A DNA stretch of 54,689 nt from Oscillospiraceae bacterium (GTDB lineage Bacteria > Bacillota > Clostridia > Oscillospirales > Oscillospiraceae). The stretch is from assembly GCA_902765025.1 (NCBI GenBank), contig CACWYC010000009.1:1-54689 (forward strand), written 5' to 3'. The position numbers and the translations under genes are program-made. The notes under the pieces were generated by a model. It saw only the letters and a program-made list of their open reading frames with translations, was not told the origin of the DNA and searched no databases. Positions 1-7,769 of the stretch are shown here, in pieces. The first letter of the stretch is position 1. Every line of letters starts with the position of its first letter.

Positions 1-1
1 T

Positions 2-97
2 CATTGCTTCCGCGACTTCTATCATGGGGAGTTTTCCATCAACCATGCGCAGGACTATGCGGATACGATCCGCCGAATGATCGGCGTCAGACAGTGA
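2..97 (+). CDS. C-terminal fragment of an unidentified protein, cut by the window edge
   Basis: An open frame enters from the left edge and stops with TGA at 95-97, leaving 31 residues that end RRMIGVRQ. I do not recognise the family; the fragment is too short. It lies 46 bases upstream of the next gene on the same strand, so it may belong to the same accessory block. Confidence 0.5.
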   Translation, partial: HCFRDFYHGEFSINHAQDYADTIRRMIGVRQ

Positions 98-143
98 ATT
101 ATGAGGGGCACGAGAACGGCTTTTTCATTTGGAGGAAGAAAAC

Positions 144-599
144 ATGAAATCGGAATATACCTTTATTCCCCTGCGCGACCGGCCGGAACTTATGGATCGG
201 GCTGCAACCTGGTTTCACGAAAAATGGGGTGTACCGACGGAAGCATATTTGGAATGCATGACGGCCTATCTGAACCGGGAGACGGAATACGGCTGGTATC
301 TGTGCCTGGACGGCGACAGGATCATCGGCGGCCTGGGTGTGATTGAAAACGACTTCCATGATCGCAAGGATCTGACGCCGAATGTCTGTGCGGTGTACAC
401 CGAGGAAACCTATCGAGGTCGGGGTATTGCCGGGCGGCTGCTGAACATAACGGTGGAGGACATGCGTGCAAAAGGCATCTCTCCGCTGTACCTTGTCACC
501 GATCACACCGGCTTTTATGAGCGCTACGGCTGGGAATTCCTCTGCATGGTGCAGGGCGACGGGGAACCGGAGATGACAAGGATGTATATTCATCGGTGA
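144..599 (+). CDS. GNAT family N-acetyltransferase
   Basis: A 151-residue single-domain acetyltransferase that would transfer an acetyl group from acetyl-CoA to an unknown amine. The family is shown by the acetyl-CoA-binding motif A, YRGRGIAGRLL, near residues 92-102, followed by a C-terminal FYERYGWEF, typical of the last GNAT strand. I chose the ATG at 144 because GGAGG at 131-135 lies 8 bases before it; the TTG at 129 in the same frame has no ribosome site. It opens a run of co-directional accessory genes with other acetyltransferases. The substrate cannot be read from sequence; the cytosolic location is inferred from the lack of signal or membrane segments. Confidence 0.85.
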   Translation: MKSEYTFIPLRDRPELMDRAATWFHEKWGVPTEAYLECMTAYLNRETEYGWYLCLDGDRIIGGLGVIENDFHDRKDLTPNVCAVYTEETYRGRGIAGRLLNITVEDMRAKGISPLYLVTDHTGFYERYGWEFLCMVQGDGEPEMTRMYIHR

Positions 600-707
600 A
601 TCAGTCATGACACGCTTCGTATCACGGATGTGAAAGGCCGTTTCTTGTGAGATTTGCAGCGCTTCGATACCATGGATTCCGTCAGATGTGCAGACAGAAA
701 GGACGGA

Positions 708-1388
708 ATGAGTATGAAGCAATACAAAAAGAAGCACTTGTGGACGGGAATCTGGTTCCTGCTGTCATTCCTGCTGTGGACGGCGCTGATCCGATGCGTT
801 GACGTGCAGGCGGCGGGTCCAAACGGAACAAAGGTCGGCTTTGCGGCGTTCAACCTTTGGTTTCATCATCTTACGGGCGTACATATGACCGTTTACACAA
901 TCACGGATTGGCTGGGACTTGTCCCCATAGCCGTCTGCCTGGGCTTTGGAGTCGTCGGCGTCTTTCAGCTTATCCGGAGGAAGAGCCTCATCCGGGTCGA
1001 TCCGGACATCCTTCTTCTGGGGCTGTATTACATCCTGGTGATTCTTGCCTACCTTGTCTTTGAGATGGTCCCGATCAACTACAGGCCGATCCTGATAGGT
1101 GGAGCGTTGGAGGCGTCTTACCCCTCATCCACGACGCTTCTGGTTTTGAGTGTGATGCCGACGCTTATGTTTCAGGTGGGAAGAAGATGTGAAAGAAAGA
1201 CCGTAACACGAGCGGTAAACATATTCGTCGTCCTGTTCGCTGCCTTCATGGTGATTGGGAGATCGGTGTCGGGTGTTCACTGGGCGACGGACATCGCCGG
1301 TTCGATTCTGCTGAGCTTGGGTTTATTCAAGCTCTACCAAAGCGCGGTAACCACAGTAGATTTGAGGAATAAAAATGGAGTTCAATGA
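708..1388 (+). CDS. PAP2 superfamily membrane phosphatase
   Basis: A 226-residue integral membrane protein with about five or six hydrophobic segments. The PAP2 signature is visible: NYRPIL (motif 1 region), YPSSTT (motif 2; the family usually has PSGH) and GRSVSGVHWATDI (motif 3, with the catalytic His and following Asp). Family members remove phosphate from lipid phosphates such as phosphatidic acid or undecaprenyl pyrophosphate; which one is used here is unknown. Motif 2 ends STT rather than SGH, so activity should not be assumed. Two in-frame ATGs at 708 and 714 follow AAAGGA; either may be used. The end overlaps the next gene by 14 bases, suggesting translational coupling. Confidence 0.8.
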   Translation: MSMKQYKKKHLWTGIWFLLSFLLWTALIRCVDVQAAGPNGTKVGFAAFNLWFHHLTGVHMTVYTITDWLGLVPIAVCLGFGVVGVFQLIRRKSLIRVDPDILLLGLYYILVILAYLVFEMVPINYRPILIGGALEASYPSSTTLLVLSVMPTLMFQVGRRCERKTVTRAVNIFVVLFAAFMVIGRSVSGVHWATDIAGSILLSLGLFKLYQSAVTTVDLRNKNGVQ

Positions 1389-1977
1389 AAAGCTGCAGGA
1401 ATTAAGAAAAGGCAAAGGACTGACGCAGGAGGAACTGGCGCAGGCGATCTTTGTTTCCAGAACAGCCGTATCCAAGTGGGAGTCAGGCAGAGGATACCCG
1501 AATATCGACTCGCTCAAGGAACTGGCCGCTTTCTTCTCAATAACTGTTGACGAGTTGATCTCTCCCAATGAGATCATTACCGCTGCTGCGAATGAAAAGC
1601 AGGAGTTGATCGGCAAATACACCGCGCTGTCATGCCACGTGCTGGATGTATTTACCGCGTTGCTCTTGTTTATTCCCGTCTTCGGTAACGGGGAGGGCGG
1701 GCAATCGACGTCTTTGCTTGAAATGAGCGGCACACAGCTATGGATCAAAATCGTATTTGCCGTTGTCATCAGCCTTACCGTATTGAACGGCGTCTGCGGG
1801 CTGATCATCAGTCGGTTTGACAAGCCGCTGTGGAATAAGCACCGGTTCGTGACAGGTATCGTTTTATCTGTAATCGCATGCCTGTCGTTTATTATCGCCC
1901 GACAGCCCTATGCAGGCGTGTTCTGCTTTGCGATCCTGATGATCAAGGGCTGGCTTCTGTTAAGGAGGAAATCATGA
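1375..1977 (+). CDS. XRE-family regulator with membrane-spanning C-terminal half
   Basis: A 200-residue protein. Residues 1-65 form a helix-turn-helix domain (GLTQEELAQAIFVSRTAVSK, then KWESGRGYP, the classic XRE pattern). Residues about 80-195 contain three or four hydrophobic segments ending in LLLRRKS. This arrangement, a DNA-binding head joined to membrane helices, is common in Firmicutes and suggests a membrane-tethered regulator that senses envelope state; that role is inference. It overlaps the PAP2 gene upstream by 14 bases, and its stop overlaps the next start as ATGA, so the three genes are probably translated from one mRNA. Confidence 0.85.
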   Translation: MEFNEKLQELRKGKGLTQEELAQAIFVSRTAVSKWESGRGYPNIDSLKELAAFFSITVDELISPNEIITAAANEKQELIGKYTALSCHVLDVFTALLLFIPVFGNGEGGQSTSLLEMSGTQLWIKIVFAVVISLTVLNGVCGLIISRFDKPLWNKHRFVTGIVLSVIACLSFIIARQPYAGVFCFAILMIKGWLLLRRKS

Positions 1978-2693
1978 ATTACCCACGAAGTGAAAAATAT
2001 TTGACCGCCGATCTGATGGCAAAGATTATGGGTCCAAATCCCATCAAACTCGAAGAAGAACTCTTGACCAACCATCAGATTCCCCAAAATGCGACCGTAT
2101 GTGACCTCGGAAGCGGTCAGGGGCTGACCAGCGTGTTTCTGGTGAAGGAATACGGATTTAAGGTTATCGCCGCAGACTTATGGAGCGATCCAGAGGAAAA
2201 CCGTACGTTCTTCCGCAAAATGGGACTGACCGATGAGCAGATCGTCCCGGTGAAAGCTGACGCAGAGGCGCTGCCGTTTGAAAAAGAGTTTTTTGACGCG
2301 GTGGTTTCAACCGATTCCTATAACTATTTCGGCCGTGATCCGGATTATCTTGACCAAAAGCTGCTGCCGTTTATAAAAAAAGGCGGGTATATTTACATTA
2401 CCGTACCCGGTATGAAAAAAGACTGCCACGACGATCTGCCTAAAGAATTGCTGCTTTCGTGGACGCCCGAGCAGTTGGCGTATTTGCACGACGCAGCTTA
2501 TTGGCAAAGCATCTTAAGCCGCTGCAGCGGCGCGGAAATCATTACGGTCGAAGAAATGGAATCCAACGAAAATGTCTGGGCCGACTGGCTCGAACAGGAA
2601 AACGAGTATGCCGTAGGCGACCGCAAGGCTATGGAAGCTGGCGGCGGAAAGTATCTGAATTTCATAAAGATCGTTATGAGAAAGAAAAAATGA
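1974..2693 (+). CDS. SAM-dependent methyltransferase, class I
   Basis: A 239-residue methyltransferase. Motif I, VCDLGSGQGLTSVFL, sits near residue 43 and is followed by an acidic residue after the second strand (IAADLW). A later DAVVSTDSY occupies the motif IV position. Such proteins transfer a methyl group from S-adenosylmethionine to a small molecule; the substrate is unknown. The start ATG at 1974 overlaps the upstream TGA and has a strong AAGGAGGAAATC ribosome site. A frame extending upstream to 1878 lies inside the XRE gene and is not used. Cytosolic by inference. Confidence 0.85.
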   Translation: MNYPRSEKYLTADLMAKIMGPNPIKLEEELLTNHQIPQNATVCDLGSGQGLTSVFLVKEYGFKVIAADLWSDPEENRTFFRKMGLTDEQIVPVKADAEALPFEKEFFDAVVSTDSYNYFGRDPDYLDQKLLPFIKKGGYIYITVPGMKKDCHDDLPKELLLSWTPEQLAYLHDAAYWQSILSRCSGAEIITVEEMESNENVWADWLEQENEYAVGDRKAMEAGGGKYLNFIKIVMRKKK

Positions 2694-2707
2694 CGGAGAA
2701 AACTCAT

Positions 2708-2770
2708 ATGGAAACCGTTATTGATGCAGCAATTATCGGTGAATCCGCGTTCCTTTATTTTCTGCAATGA
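2708..2770 (+). CDS. Possible 20-residue peptide between two accessory genes
   Basis: ATG at 2708, preceded at about 8 bases by GGAG, opens 20 codons ending FLYFLQ and TGA at 2768-2770. It fits neatly between the methyltransferase stop (2693) and the nitrilase ribosome site (2772-2777). It could be a real small peptide, a coupling leader or a remnant of a decayed gene. Nothing in its sequence indicates function. Confidence 0.25.
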   Translation: METVIDAAIIGESAFLYFLQ

Positions 2771-2783
2771 AAGGGAGAACAAT

Positions 2784-3650
2784 ATGAGACTTACAATCGC
2801 ATTCTTACAGCTTCTTCCAACGGGATCCCTGATGGGGAACCTGGAAAAAGGAATCGAAGCCTGCCGCCAAGCGAAAGAAAAGGGCGCGGACATTGCGATC
2901 TTTCCGGAAATGTGGAGCTGCGGATATGTCTTTCCGCATGATGAAGCAAACCTGCGGGAATACGCCGTCTCCTGTGACAACGTTTTTGTGAAACGGTTTT
3001 CAGAGCTGGCGGAAGAATTGGATATGGCCATAGCTGTTACTCTGCTGGAGCAGCACGAGCCAAAGCCGAGAAATACGGTTTGCCTTCTTGACAGGCACGG
3101 CAAACTGCAGTATCGTTATTCCAAAGTCCATATCTGTGATTTTGGAGAAGAAGACGACGAAGGCGTCCTGGATGCCGGTGATGCCTTTTTTGTGGCAGAC
3201 CTGGACACAAAAGAAGGGATAATAAAGGTGGGCTCCATGATCTGCTATGACCGGGAATTCCCGGAAAGTGCCCGCATTCTGATGCTGAAAGGCGCAGAGC
3301 TCCTGTTGGTTCCAAATGCCTGTCCGATGGAACTGAACCGTCTGGCGCAGCTCCGCGGCAGAGCCTATGAAAATATGCTGGCCATCGCCACCTGCAATTA
3401 TCCGGCGCCTCATCCGGATTGCAACGGCCATTCCACGCTGTTCGATGGTGTTGTATATCTTCCGGAGCTTTCCGGTTCGAGGGATATGTGTGTGTTTGAG
3501 GCAGAGGAGGGCGAAGGCGTGTATACGGCAGAACTGGATGTGGACATGCTGCGGAAGTATCGCCTTCGTGAAGTATGGGGCGTCAGAAATCGTCGTCCGG
3601 AACTGTATGGAGAGATATCAGATAAAGGTTATGTCTATGATAAGAACTGA
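2784..3650 (+). CDS. Carbon-nitrogen hydrolase (nitrilase superfamily)
   Basis: A 288-residue hydrolase of the nitrilase/amidase superfamily. The catalytic triad is visible: Glu in FPEMW (near residue 44), Lys in YSKVHICDFGEE (near 115) and Cys in MICYDREFPESAR (near 153). Family members hydrolyse amides or nitriles, for example omega-amides or N-carbamyl groups; the substrate here cannot be chosen. The start ATG is preceded by AAGGGAG. Its last 20 bases overlap the start of the next acetyltransferase, which links their translation. No signal peptide, so cytosolic. Confidence 0.88.
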   Translation: MRLTIAFLQLLPTGSLMGNLEKGIEACRQAKEKGADIAIFPEMWSCGYVFPHDEANLREYAVSCDNVFVKRFSELAEELDMAIAVTLLEQHEPKPRNTVCLLDRHGKLQYRYSKVHICDFGEEDDEGVLDAGDAFFVADLDTKEGIIKVGSMICYDREFPESARILMLKGAELLLVPNACPMELNRLAQLRGRAYENMLAIATCNYPAPHPDCNGHSTLFDGVVYLPELSGSRDMCVFEAEEGEGVYTAELDVDMLRKYRLREVWGVRNRRPELYGEISDKGYVYDKN

Positions 3651-4503
3651 ACGCTTAACAATCTATCCCGCGTCGCGGGAGCAGATGGAGGCCATGATCG
3701 CCTCCGAGCAGGACGAAGAACTCAAAAAAGCGTATTCTGAAATGCTGGAGGGCTGCCTGCGGCACCCCAATCAATGGGACTGGTATGCCATGTGGATGAT
3801 CGAGAAGACGGACGGAACGCATATCGGCGATCTCTGCTTCAAAGGACTTCGGGAAAACGGTATCGCGGAAATTGGATACGGGATTCTGGAAGCATTTCAG
3901 GGGCAGGGCTATGCCACGGAAGCGGTGCGTGCAGCCTGCCGGTGGGCTTTCCTGCATCCGGATGTAAGGTCGCTGGAAGCGGAAACGGACGCCGGAAACG
4001 CCGCGTCCCAGAGAGTTCTCGAGAAATGCGGCTTTCGTCCCAACGGAACCTTTGGAGAGGAAGGGCCTCGCTTTTCCCTTACCCCGATAGAAGTGAAAAC
4101 CAGCATCCTGACAGAGGAAACCTTTACAGAGTTATATTCCTCGGTCGGCTGGGAGCCGCCCTGCCAAGAGCAGATTCGCATTGCCCTGAAAAACAGCCTG
4201 GCCACCTTCACGGCGCTGGAGGATGGAAGACCTGTGGGAATGGTACGCTTGATCGGTGACGGCGGAATGTCTTTCTATATCAAGGACTTTGCCGTTCATC
4301 CGGATTATCAGGCAAGAGGGGCAGGCAAAATGCTCCTTCACGCGCTGGAGCAGTTCATCCGGGACAGCATCGAGCCGGGCTGGGCGGTTAGCCTGGAACT
4401 CATCAGTACAAAAGAAGCGCTTCCCTTCTACCGAAAGATGGGCTTTGAAGAGCGACCCTGCGAGTGTGACGGTCCCGGCATGATGAAGATGCTTAGATGG
4501 TGA
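3631..4503 (+). CDS. Tandem double-GNAT acetyltransferase
   Basis: A 290-residue protein with two acetyltransferase domains. Residues 1-145 resemble the RimJ/RimL type, with GQGYATEAVRAACRWAF as the acetyl-CoA loop and SQRVLEKCGF near its end. Residues about 150-290 form a second GNAT domain with HPDYQARGAGKMLLHAL and LPFYRKMGF. Starts at 3631 or 3637 (MSM...) both lie inside the nitrilase gene, which indicates coupling. The gene may be a fusion of two once separate genes. The next gene starts within its stop codon (TGATG). Substrates are unknown; two domains could act on two targets, or one could be regulatory. Confidence 0.85.
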   Translation: MSMIRTERLTIYPASREQMEAMIASEQDEELKKAYSEMLEGCLRHPNQWDWYAMWMIEKTDGTHIGDLCFKGLRENGIAEIGYGILEAFQGQGYATEAVRAACRWAFLHPDVRSLEAETDAGNAASQRVLEKCGFRPNGTFGEEGPRFSLTPIEVKTSILTEETFTELYSSVGWEPPCQEQIRIALKNSLATFTALEDGRPVGMVRLIGDGGMSFYIKDFAVHPDYQARGAGKMLLHALEQFIRDSIEPGWAVSLELISTKEALPFYRKMGFEERPCECDGPGMMKMLRW

Positions 4504-5873
4504 TGAATATGGAAAAAGAACGAACTGTAAATAACATATCATACCGAATCATTTGCTTGCTGGGTAAAGGCAAGGGCGGCTATTCCTATCTTGCGGAACG
4601 GGATGGACAACCGGTGGTGGTCAAGCAGATCCACCACGAGCCGTGCGATTATTATACCTTCGGCAACAAGATCGAGGCCGAGCTGCGGGACTATGAGCGG
4701 CTGCAAAACGCTGACATCCGTATACCCCGGATGCATGCCGTTGACAGAGACTCCGAGCGGATCGTCAAGGACTATATCGAGGGGCCGACTGTGATGGAGC
4801 TGATGCGCTCCGGTGCATCGGTCGAGCCGTATCTGCCCCAGGTGCGTGACATGGCGGCAAAGGCCATGGCGGCCGGGCTGAACATCGACTATTACCCCAC
4901 CAACTTTGTTGCGCATGACGGACTGCTTTGGTACGTGGATTATGAATGCAACGACTACAGCGAGCAGTGGGACTTCGACCACTGGGGCATTCAGTATTGG
5001 CAGCCCAAAGTGAGCGTCCGCGGCTACCGGGACGAGGATTACGAGGCAGTCTGCGATTTTCTGATCGAATTGAATCAGAAGGACCGAACGCACATCAACT
5101 GGAACTGGGCCCGCTTTGAGTGGATGATGGAGCACCCGGAGTTTGACAAAAGCGCCAGCTCCTCCATCGGGCTCTGGTGGTCGGAGGGGAAAGTCGTCGG
5201 CGCGGCGATCTATGATATGTACTTCGGGGAAGCCTTCTGTGGAGTTCTGCCGGAGTATGAGACGCTGTACCCGGAGATCCTGGACTACGCATACCGGGAG
5301 CTGAAGGACGATTCCGGGCTTGGGATCGCCGTTCATGACGGGAATCAAGCAGAAATTGAAGCGGCAAAAGTAGCCGGGTTTGTCCGGGAAGAGCAGCGGG
5401 AAACGGTGATGCGCCTGGATCTGGACAACTTGATTTTATCCGATCTGCCGGATGGCTTTTCCCTTTCGGATCTTGACCCGGTACAGGAGGCTTACGATTT
5501 TCAATGGCTGCTGTGGCAGGGATTTGACCATGGCACAGATCGGGTGCAATTTGAGCGTGAAGACCCTGTTATCCCGCAAAACCGCAGGCATTTGAATAAG
5601 CGCCTTAGCTTGACCGCGCTTGCGCCGGATGGTGGCAAGGTCGCCTATTGTTGCGTTTGGTTTCATAAAGACACCGATTATGCCTATGTAGAGCCGGTCT
5701 GCACGATCCCTTCTTGCCGTGGTAAGGGGATCGCCGCCGCGCTCCTTTCGAAGGCACTGGACCGGGCAAAGACGCTCGGTGCTAAGGAAGCCTATGTGAT
5801 TTCCGATCTCCCGTTTTATGAGAAGCTCGGCTTTGATAAAACGCAGCAATACACGTTTTACCGGAAGGCATAA
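4503..5873 (+). CDS. Kinase-like domain fused to two GNAT domains
   Basis: A 456-residue multidomain protein. Residues about 12-165 resemble a small protein-kinase-like fold: a glycine loop (LLGKGKGGYSYL), an ATP-binding Lys (VVVKQI), an acidic helix (EAELRDYERL), a catalytic-loop-like NIDYYPTNFV with D..P.N spacing, and VDYEC in the place of DFG. It lacks a normal HRD and is short, so it may be closer to the Kdo/RIO-like atypical kinases or be inactive. Residues about 170-300 form a degenerate GNAT domain and about 310-456 a good one (CRGKGIAAALLSKAL, FYEKLGF). The start used here overlaps the upstream stop; ATGs at 4497 and 4509 are alternatives. Function unknown. Confidence 0.75.
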   Translation: MNMEKERTVNNISYRIICLLGKGKGGYSYLAERDGQPVVVKQIHHEPCDYYTFGNKIEAELRDYERLQNADIRIPRMHAVDRDSERIVKDYIEGPTVMELMRSGASVEPYLPQVRDMAAKAMAAGLNIDYYPTNFVAHDGLLWYVDYECNDYSEQWDFDHWGIQYWQPKVSVRGYRDEDYEAVCDFLIELNQKDRTHINWNWARFEWMMEHPEFDKSASSSIGLWWSEGKVVGAAIYDMYFGEAFCGVLPEYETLYPEILDYAYRELKDDSGLGIAVHDGNQAEIEAAKVAGFVREEQRETVMRLDLDNLILSDLPDGFSLSDLDPVQEAYDFQWLLWQGFDHGTDRVQFEREDPVIPQNRRHLNKRLSLTALAPDGGKVAYCCVWFHKDTDYAYVEPVCTIPSCRGKGIAAALLSKALDRAKTLGAKEAYVISDLPFYEKLGFDKTQQYTFYRKA

Positions 5874-5876
5874 AGG

Positions 5877-5922
5877 GCTCGGTCCTGCCTTCCTTTGGGA
5901 TAGCGGCAGGACAGATCCGAGC
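5877..5922 (+). other. Bulged hairpin after the kinase-GNAT gene
   Basis: The arms GCTCGG-TCCTGCC (5877-5889) and GGCAGGA-CAGAT-CCGAGC (5905-5922) pair over 13 base pairs with a five-base bulge. No T-run follows, so a simple intrinsic terminator is doubtful; it may protect the upstream mRNA end or separate the AraC gene. Confidence 0.35.
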
Positions 5923-5990
5923 AGGAAATGACAGGACGATTTCCACTTTGTGAGATACAATGAACTTATCAAGGGACGGAGGATCCACCG

Positions 5991-6884
5991 ATGGAGTGGC
6001 TTACCAGTATTCGTACAGCGATCGAGTATATGGAAGAGCATCTGACCGACGACATCAGTGCGCAGGATGTGGCTGACAGGGTGCATCTTTCCCTGTTTAT
6101 TCTCCAGAGAGGCTTTTCGCTGATGACCGGATACGGTATCGGAGAATATACCCGAAACCGCAGACTGGATCAAGCGGCCCGGGACCTGAAGGAGACAGAA
6201 GACAAGGTGATCGAGATTGCCCTGCGGTACTGCTATGAAACGCCGGAGAGCTTCACAAAGGCATTTTCCCGTTTTCACGGCGCAACGCCTTCACAGGTCC
6301 GTGAAGGGGCCGCAGGAAAAGTCTTTCTTCCCCTGACGATCAAATTATCGGTACAAGGAGGCAGTCAAATGGATGTTAAAATTGCGCCCATGTTTCCCTT
6401 CAAGGTCATCGGCTTCCAGAAGATTTTCGACAATGAAACCGCTTATGCAGAAATACCGAGGTTCTGGAACGAAATCTGTGAAAAGTATGCTTACAACGTG
6501 TATGCGGGAAATGCACCGGCGAATCCCTATGAGCAGGCCCTGGTGGACAACTGCATCGGGGAGTACGGTGTCTGCATCGACGATATCGGAGGAGGCAAGT
6601 TCCGCTATCTGATTGCGGGCAAGTACACGGGTGGCGCTGTACCAGAGGGCATGGTAGTCTACGAGTTTCCAAGGAATGAGTGGGCAGTATTCAATTGCAT
6701 CGGGCCTAATCCGCAGACGCTGCAGAGCGTGAACACCCGAATCTTCTCTGAATGGTTACCTGGCAATCCGGATTATGAGTTGAGCGGAAATGCAACGGTT
6801 GAGTGGTATGACTGTGTAAACGGAGAAATGACTGACCCGGATTATCATAGTGCAATCTGGGTACCGGTGAAGAGAAAAAAGTAA
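5991..6884 (+). CDS. AraC-family regulator with GyrI-like effector-binding domain
   Basis: A 297-residue regulator. Residues 1-105 carry the two helix-turn-helix units of AraC proteins (DISAQDVADRVHLSLFILQR and the second unit around VIEIALRYCYETPESFTKAF, then FHGATPSQVR). Residues about 120-297 match the GyrI-like/SOUL small-molecule-binding fold (FKVIGFQK..., WNEICEKYAY, YLIAGKYTGG). Relatives such as Rob and BmrR-type sensors bind drugs or metabolites and activate nearby genes; that role is inferred. GGAGG at about 10 bases precedes the ATG. A strong terminator follows, so it closes the accessory block. Confidence 0.88.
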   Translation: MEWLTSIRTAIEYMEEHLTDDISAQDVADRVHLSLFILQRGFSLMTGYGIGEYTRNRRLDQAARDLKETEDKVIEIALRYCYETPESFTKAFSRFHGATPSQVREGAAGKVFLPLTIKLSVQGGSQMDVKIAPMFPFKVIGFQKIFDNETAYAEIPRFWNEICEKYAYNVYAGNAPANPYEQALVDNCIGEYGVCIDDIGGGKFRYLIAGKYTGGAVPEGMVVYEFPRNEWAVFNCIGPNPQTLQSVNTRIFSEWLPGNPDYELSGNATVEWYDCVNGEMTDPDYHSAIWVPVKRKK

Positions 6885-6920
6885 GCAAATTAATAATGAC
6901 AGCTCTATACCGTAAAAAAG

Positions 6921-6962
6921 GAAGATGACCTGCACATGAGCATGCAGATCATCTTCTTTTTT
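6921..6962 (+). terminator. Intrinsic terminator of the accessory block
   Basis: A 14-base-pair stem (6921-6934 with 6943-6956, one mismatch) is followed by TTTTTT. It lies 36 bases after the AraC stop codon. Confidence 0.9.
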
Positions 6963-7059
6963 GTTGCCAACCTTGCCAGCCAGATGCCCAAATCAGTTTT
7001 TTGATTAAAACTGTCCTATGAACACCCGGCTAAGCGGGGCGTGTTTTTATGTGAATAGA

Positions 7060-7290
7060 TTACTCGCCTTTCAGCAGCCGGAGGGCCTCATCCAGCTTTT
7101 CGCAGCCCACCTGCAAATCCACGCAGGCGTCGTGAATCAGGGATTCGGCGTCGCCGTCGATGGAGTGGGCCAGCTCATGGAGATCCTCCACCTGGCGGCG
7201 GACGCCCTGGGTCATGTGCTGCAGCAGCGCCATGGCGGCCTCGGGGGAGTGGAGCGGGTGCTCCTCATGGGGCGAAACGTGCATGTGCAT
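7060..7290 (-). CDS. Small His-rich protein divergent from CsoR
   Basis: A 76-residue protein with a histidine-rich start (MHMHVSPHEEHPLHSPE), two cysteines (HDACVDLQVGCEKL) and a predicted helical body. I do not recognise a named family. The start at 7290 is fixed by AAGGAGG 8 bases upstream; longer frames run through the promoter. It is transcribed back to back with a CsoR-family sensor that also has a His-rich start, so a role in binding or buffering a metal such as copper or nickel is a reasonable inference. No transporter is adjacent. Confidence 0.7.
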   Translation of the reverse strand: MHMHVSPHEEHPLHSPEAAMALLQHMTQGVRRQVEDLHELAHSIDGDAESLIHDACVDLQVGCEKLDEALRLLKGE

Positions 7291-7320
7291 GGTGGAAACC
7301 TCCTTATTTTTCATGGTGAA

Positions 7321-7349
7321 ATTGTAGCACAGCGGCGTCGGGAAGTCAA
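7321..7349 (-). promoter_or_regulatory. Sigma-A promoter of the His-rich protein
   Basis: On the minus strand: TTGACT (7344-7349), 17-base spacer, TACAAT (7321-7326). The start codon lies 31 bases downstream. Confidence 0.75.
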
Positions 7350-7363
7350 ATCCGGGGTGGGCG

Positions 7364-7393
7364 TTGACACACAGCGGGCAATTCTGGTATAAT
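7364..7393 (+). promoter_or_regulatory. Sigma-A promoter of the CsoR-family gene
   Basis: TTGACA (7364-7369), 18-base spacer, TATAAT (7388-7393). The G-tract CCGGGGTGGGCG (7352-7363) lies between the two divergent -35 boxes and is the obvious place to look for a CsoR/RcnR-type operator. Confidence 0.85.
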
Positions 7394-7430
7394 TTGAGAA
7401 AAGAAAGCGCCGCGTAAGGAGACAAACGCC

Positions 7431-7706
7431 ATGGAACACAGCCATTCCCACAGCCAGACGAAGGCTGTGCTCAACCGCATCAGCCGGGCCCAAGGCCATC
7501 TGGAGTCGGTGCGCAAGATGGTGGAGCGGGGCGAGGACTGCACCGAAGTGCTGGTACAGCTCAGCGCGGTGATTTCGGCGCTGAACAGTACCGGGCGGGT
7601 CATCTTGAAAGACCATATCGAGCATTGCATCGTGGACGCCGCCAAAGCGGACGATTTGGAGGCGCTGGAAAAGCTGGACACCGCCATTGACCGCTTCATG
7701 CGGTGA
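7431..7706 (+). CDS. CsoR/FrmR-family metal- or persulfide-sensing repressor
   Basis: A 91-residue all-helical repressor of the DUF156 family. Conserved pieces are visible: RISRAQGHLESVRKMVERG, the sensing Cys in EDCTEV, then QLSAV and LKDHIEHCIVDAA with the His and second Cys of the C-H-C site. The N-terminus HSHSHSQ adds possible metal ligands. CsoR binds Cu(I); relatives sense Ni, persulfide or formaldehyde, and the choice cannot be made here. It has its own consensus promoter and faces a His-rich protein gene that is probably its target, while no copper ATPase gene is near. Confidence 0.9.
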   Translation: MEHSHSHSQTKAVLNRISRAQGHLESVRKMVERGEDCTEVLVQLSAVISALNSTGRVILKDHIEHCIVDAAKADDLEALEKLDTAIDRFMR

Positions 7707-7735
7707 TTGCATTAGCGGGAAAGCCGTGCTATAAT
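7707..7735 (+). promoter_or_regulatory. Sigma-A promoter of the 87-residue membrane protein gene
   Basis: TTGCAT (7707-7712), 17-base spacer, TATAAT (7730-7735), starting right at the CsoR stop codon. Confidence 0.75.
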
Positions 7736-7769
7736 AGAGGCAGGAATGAACCACGAAGGAGGAACCGTC

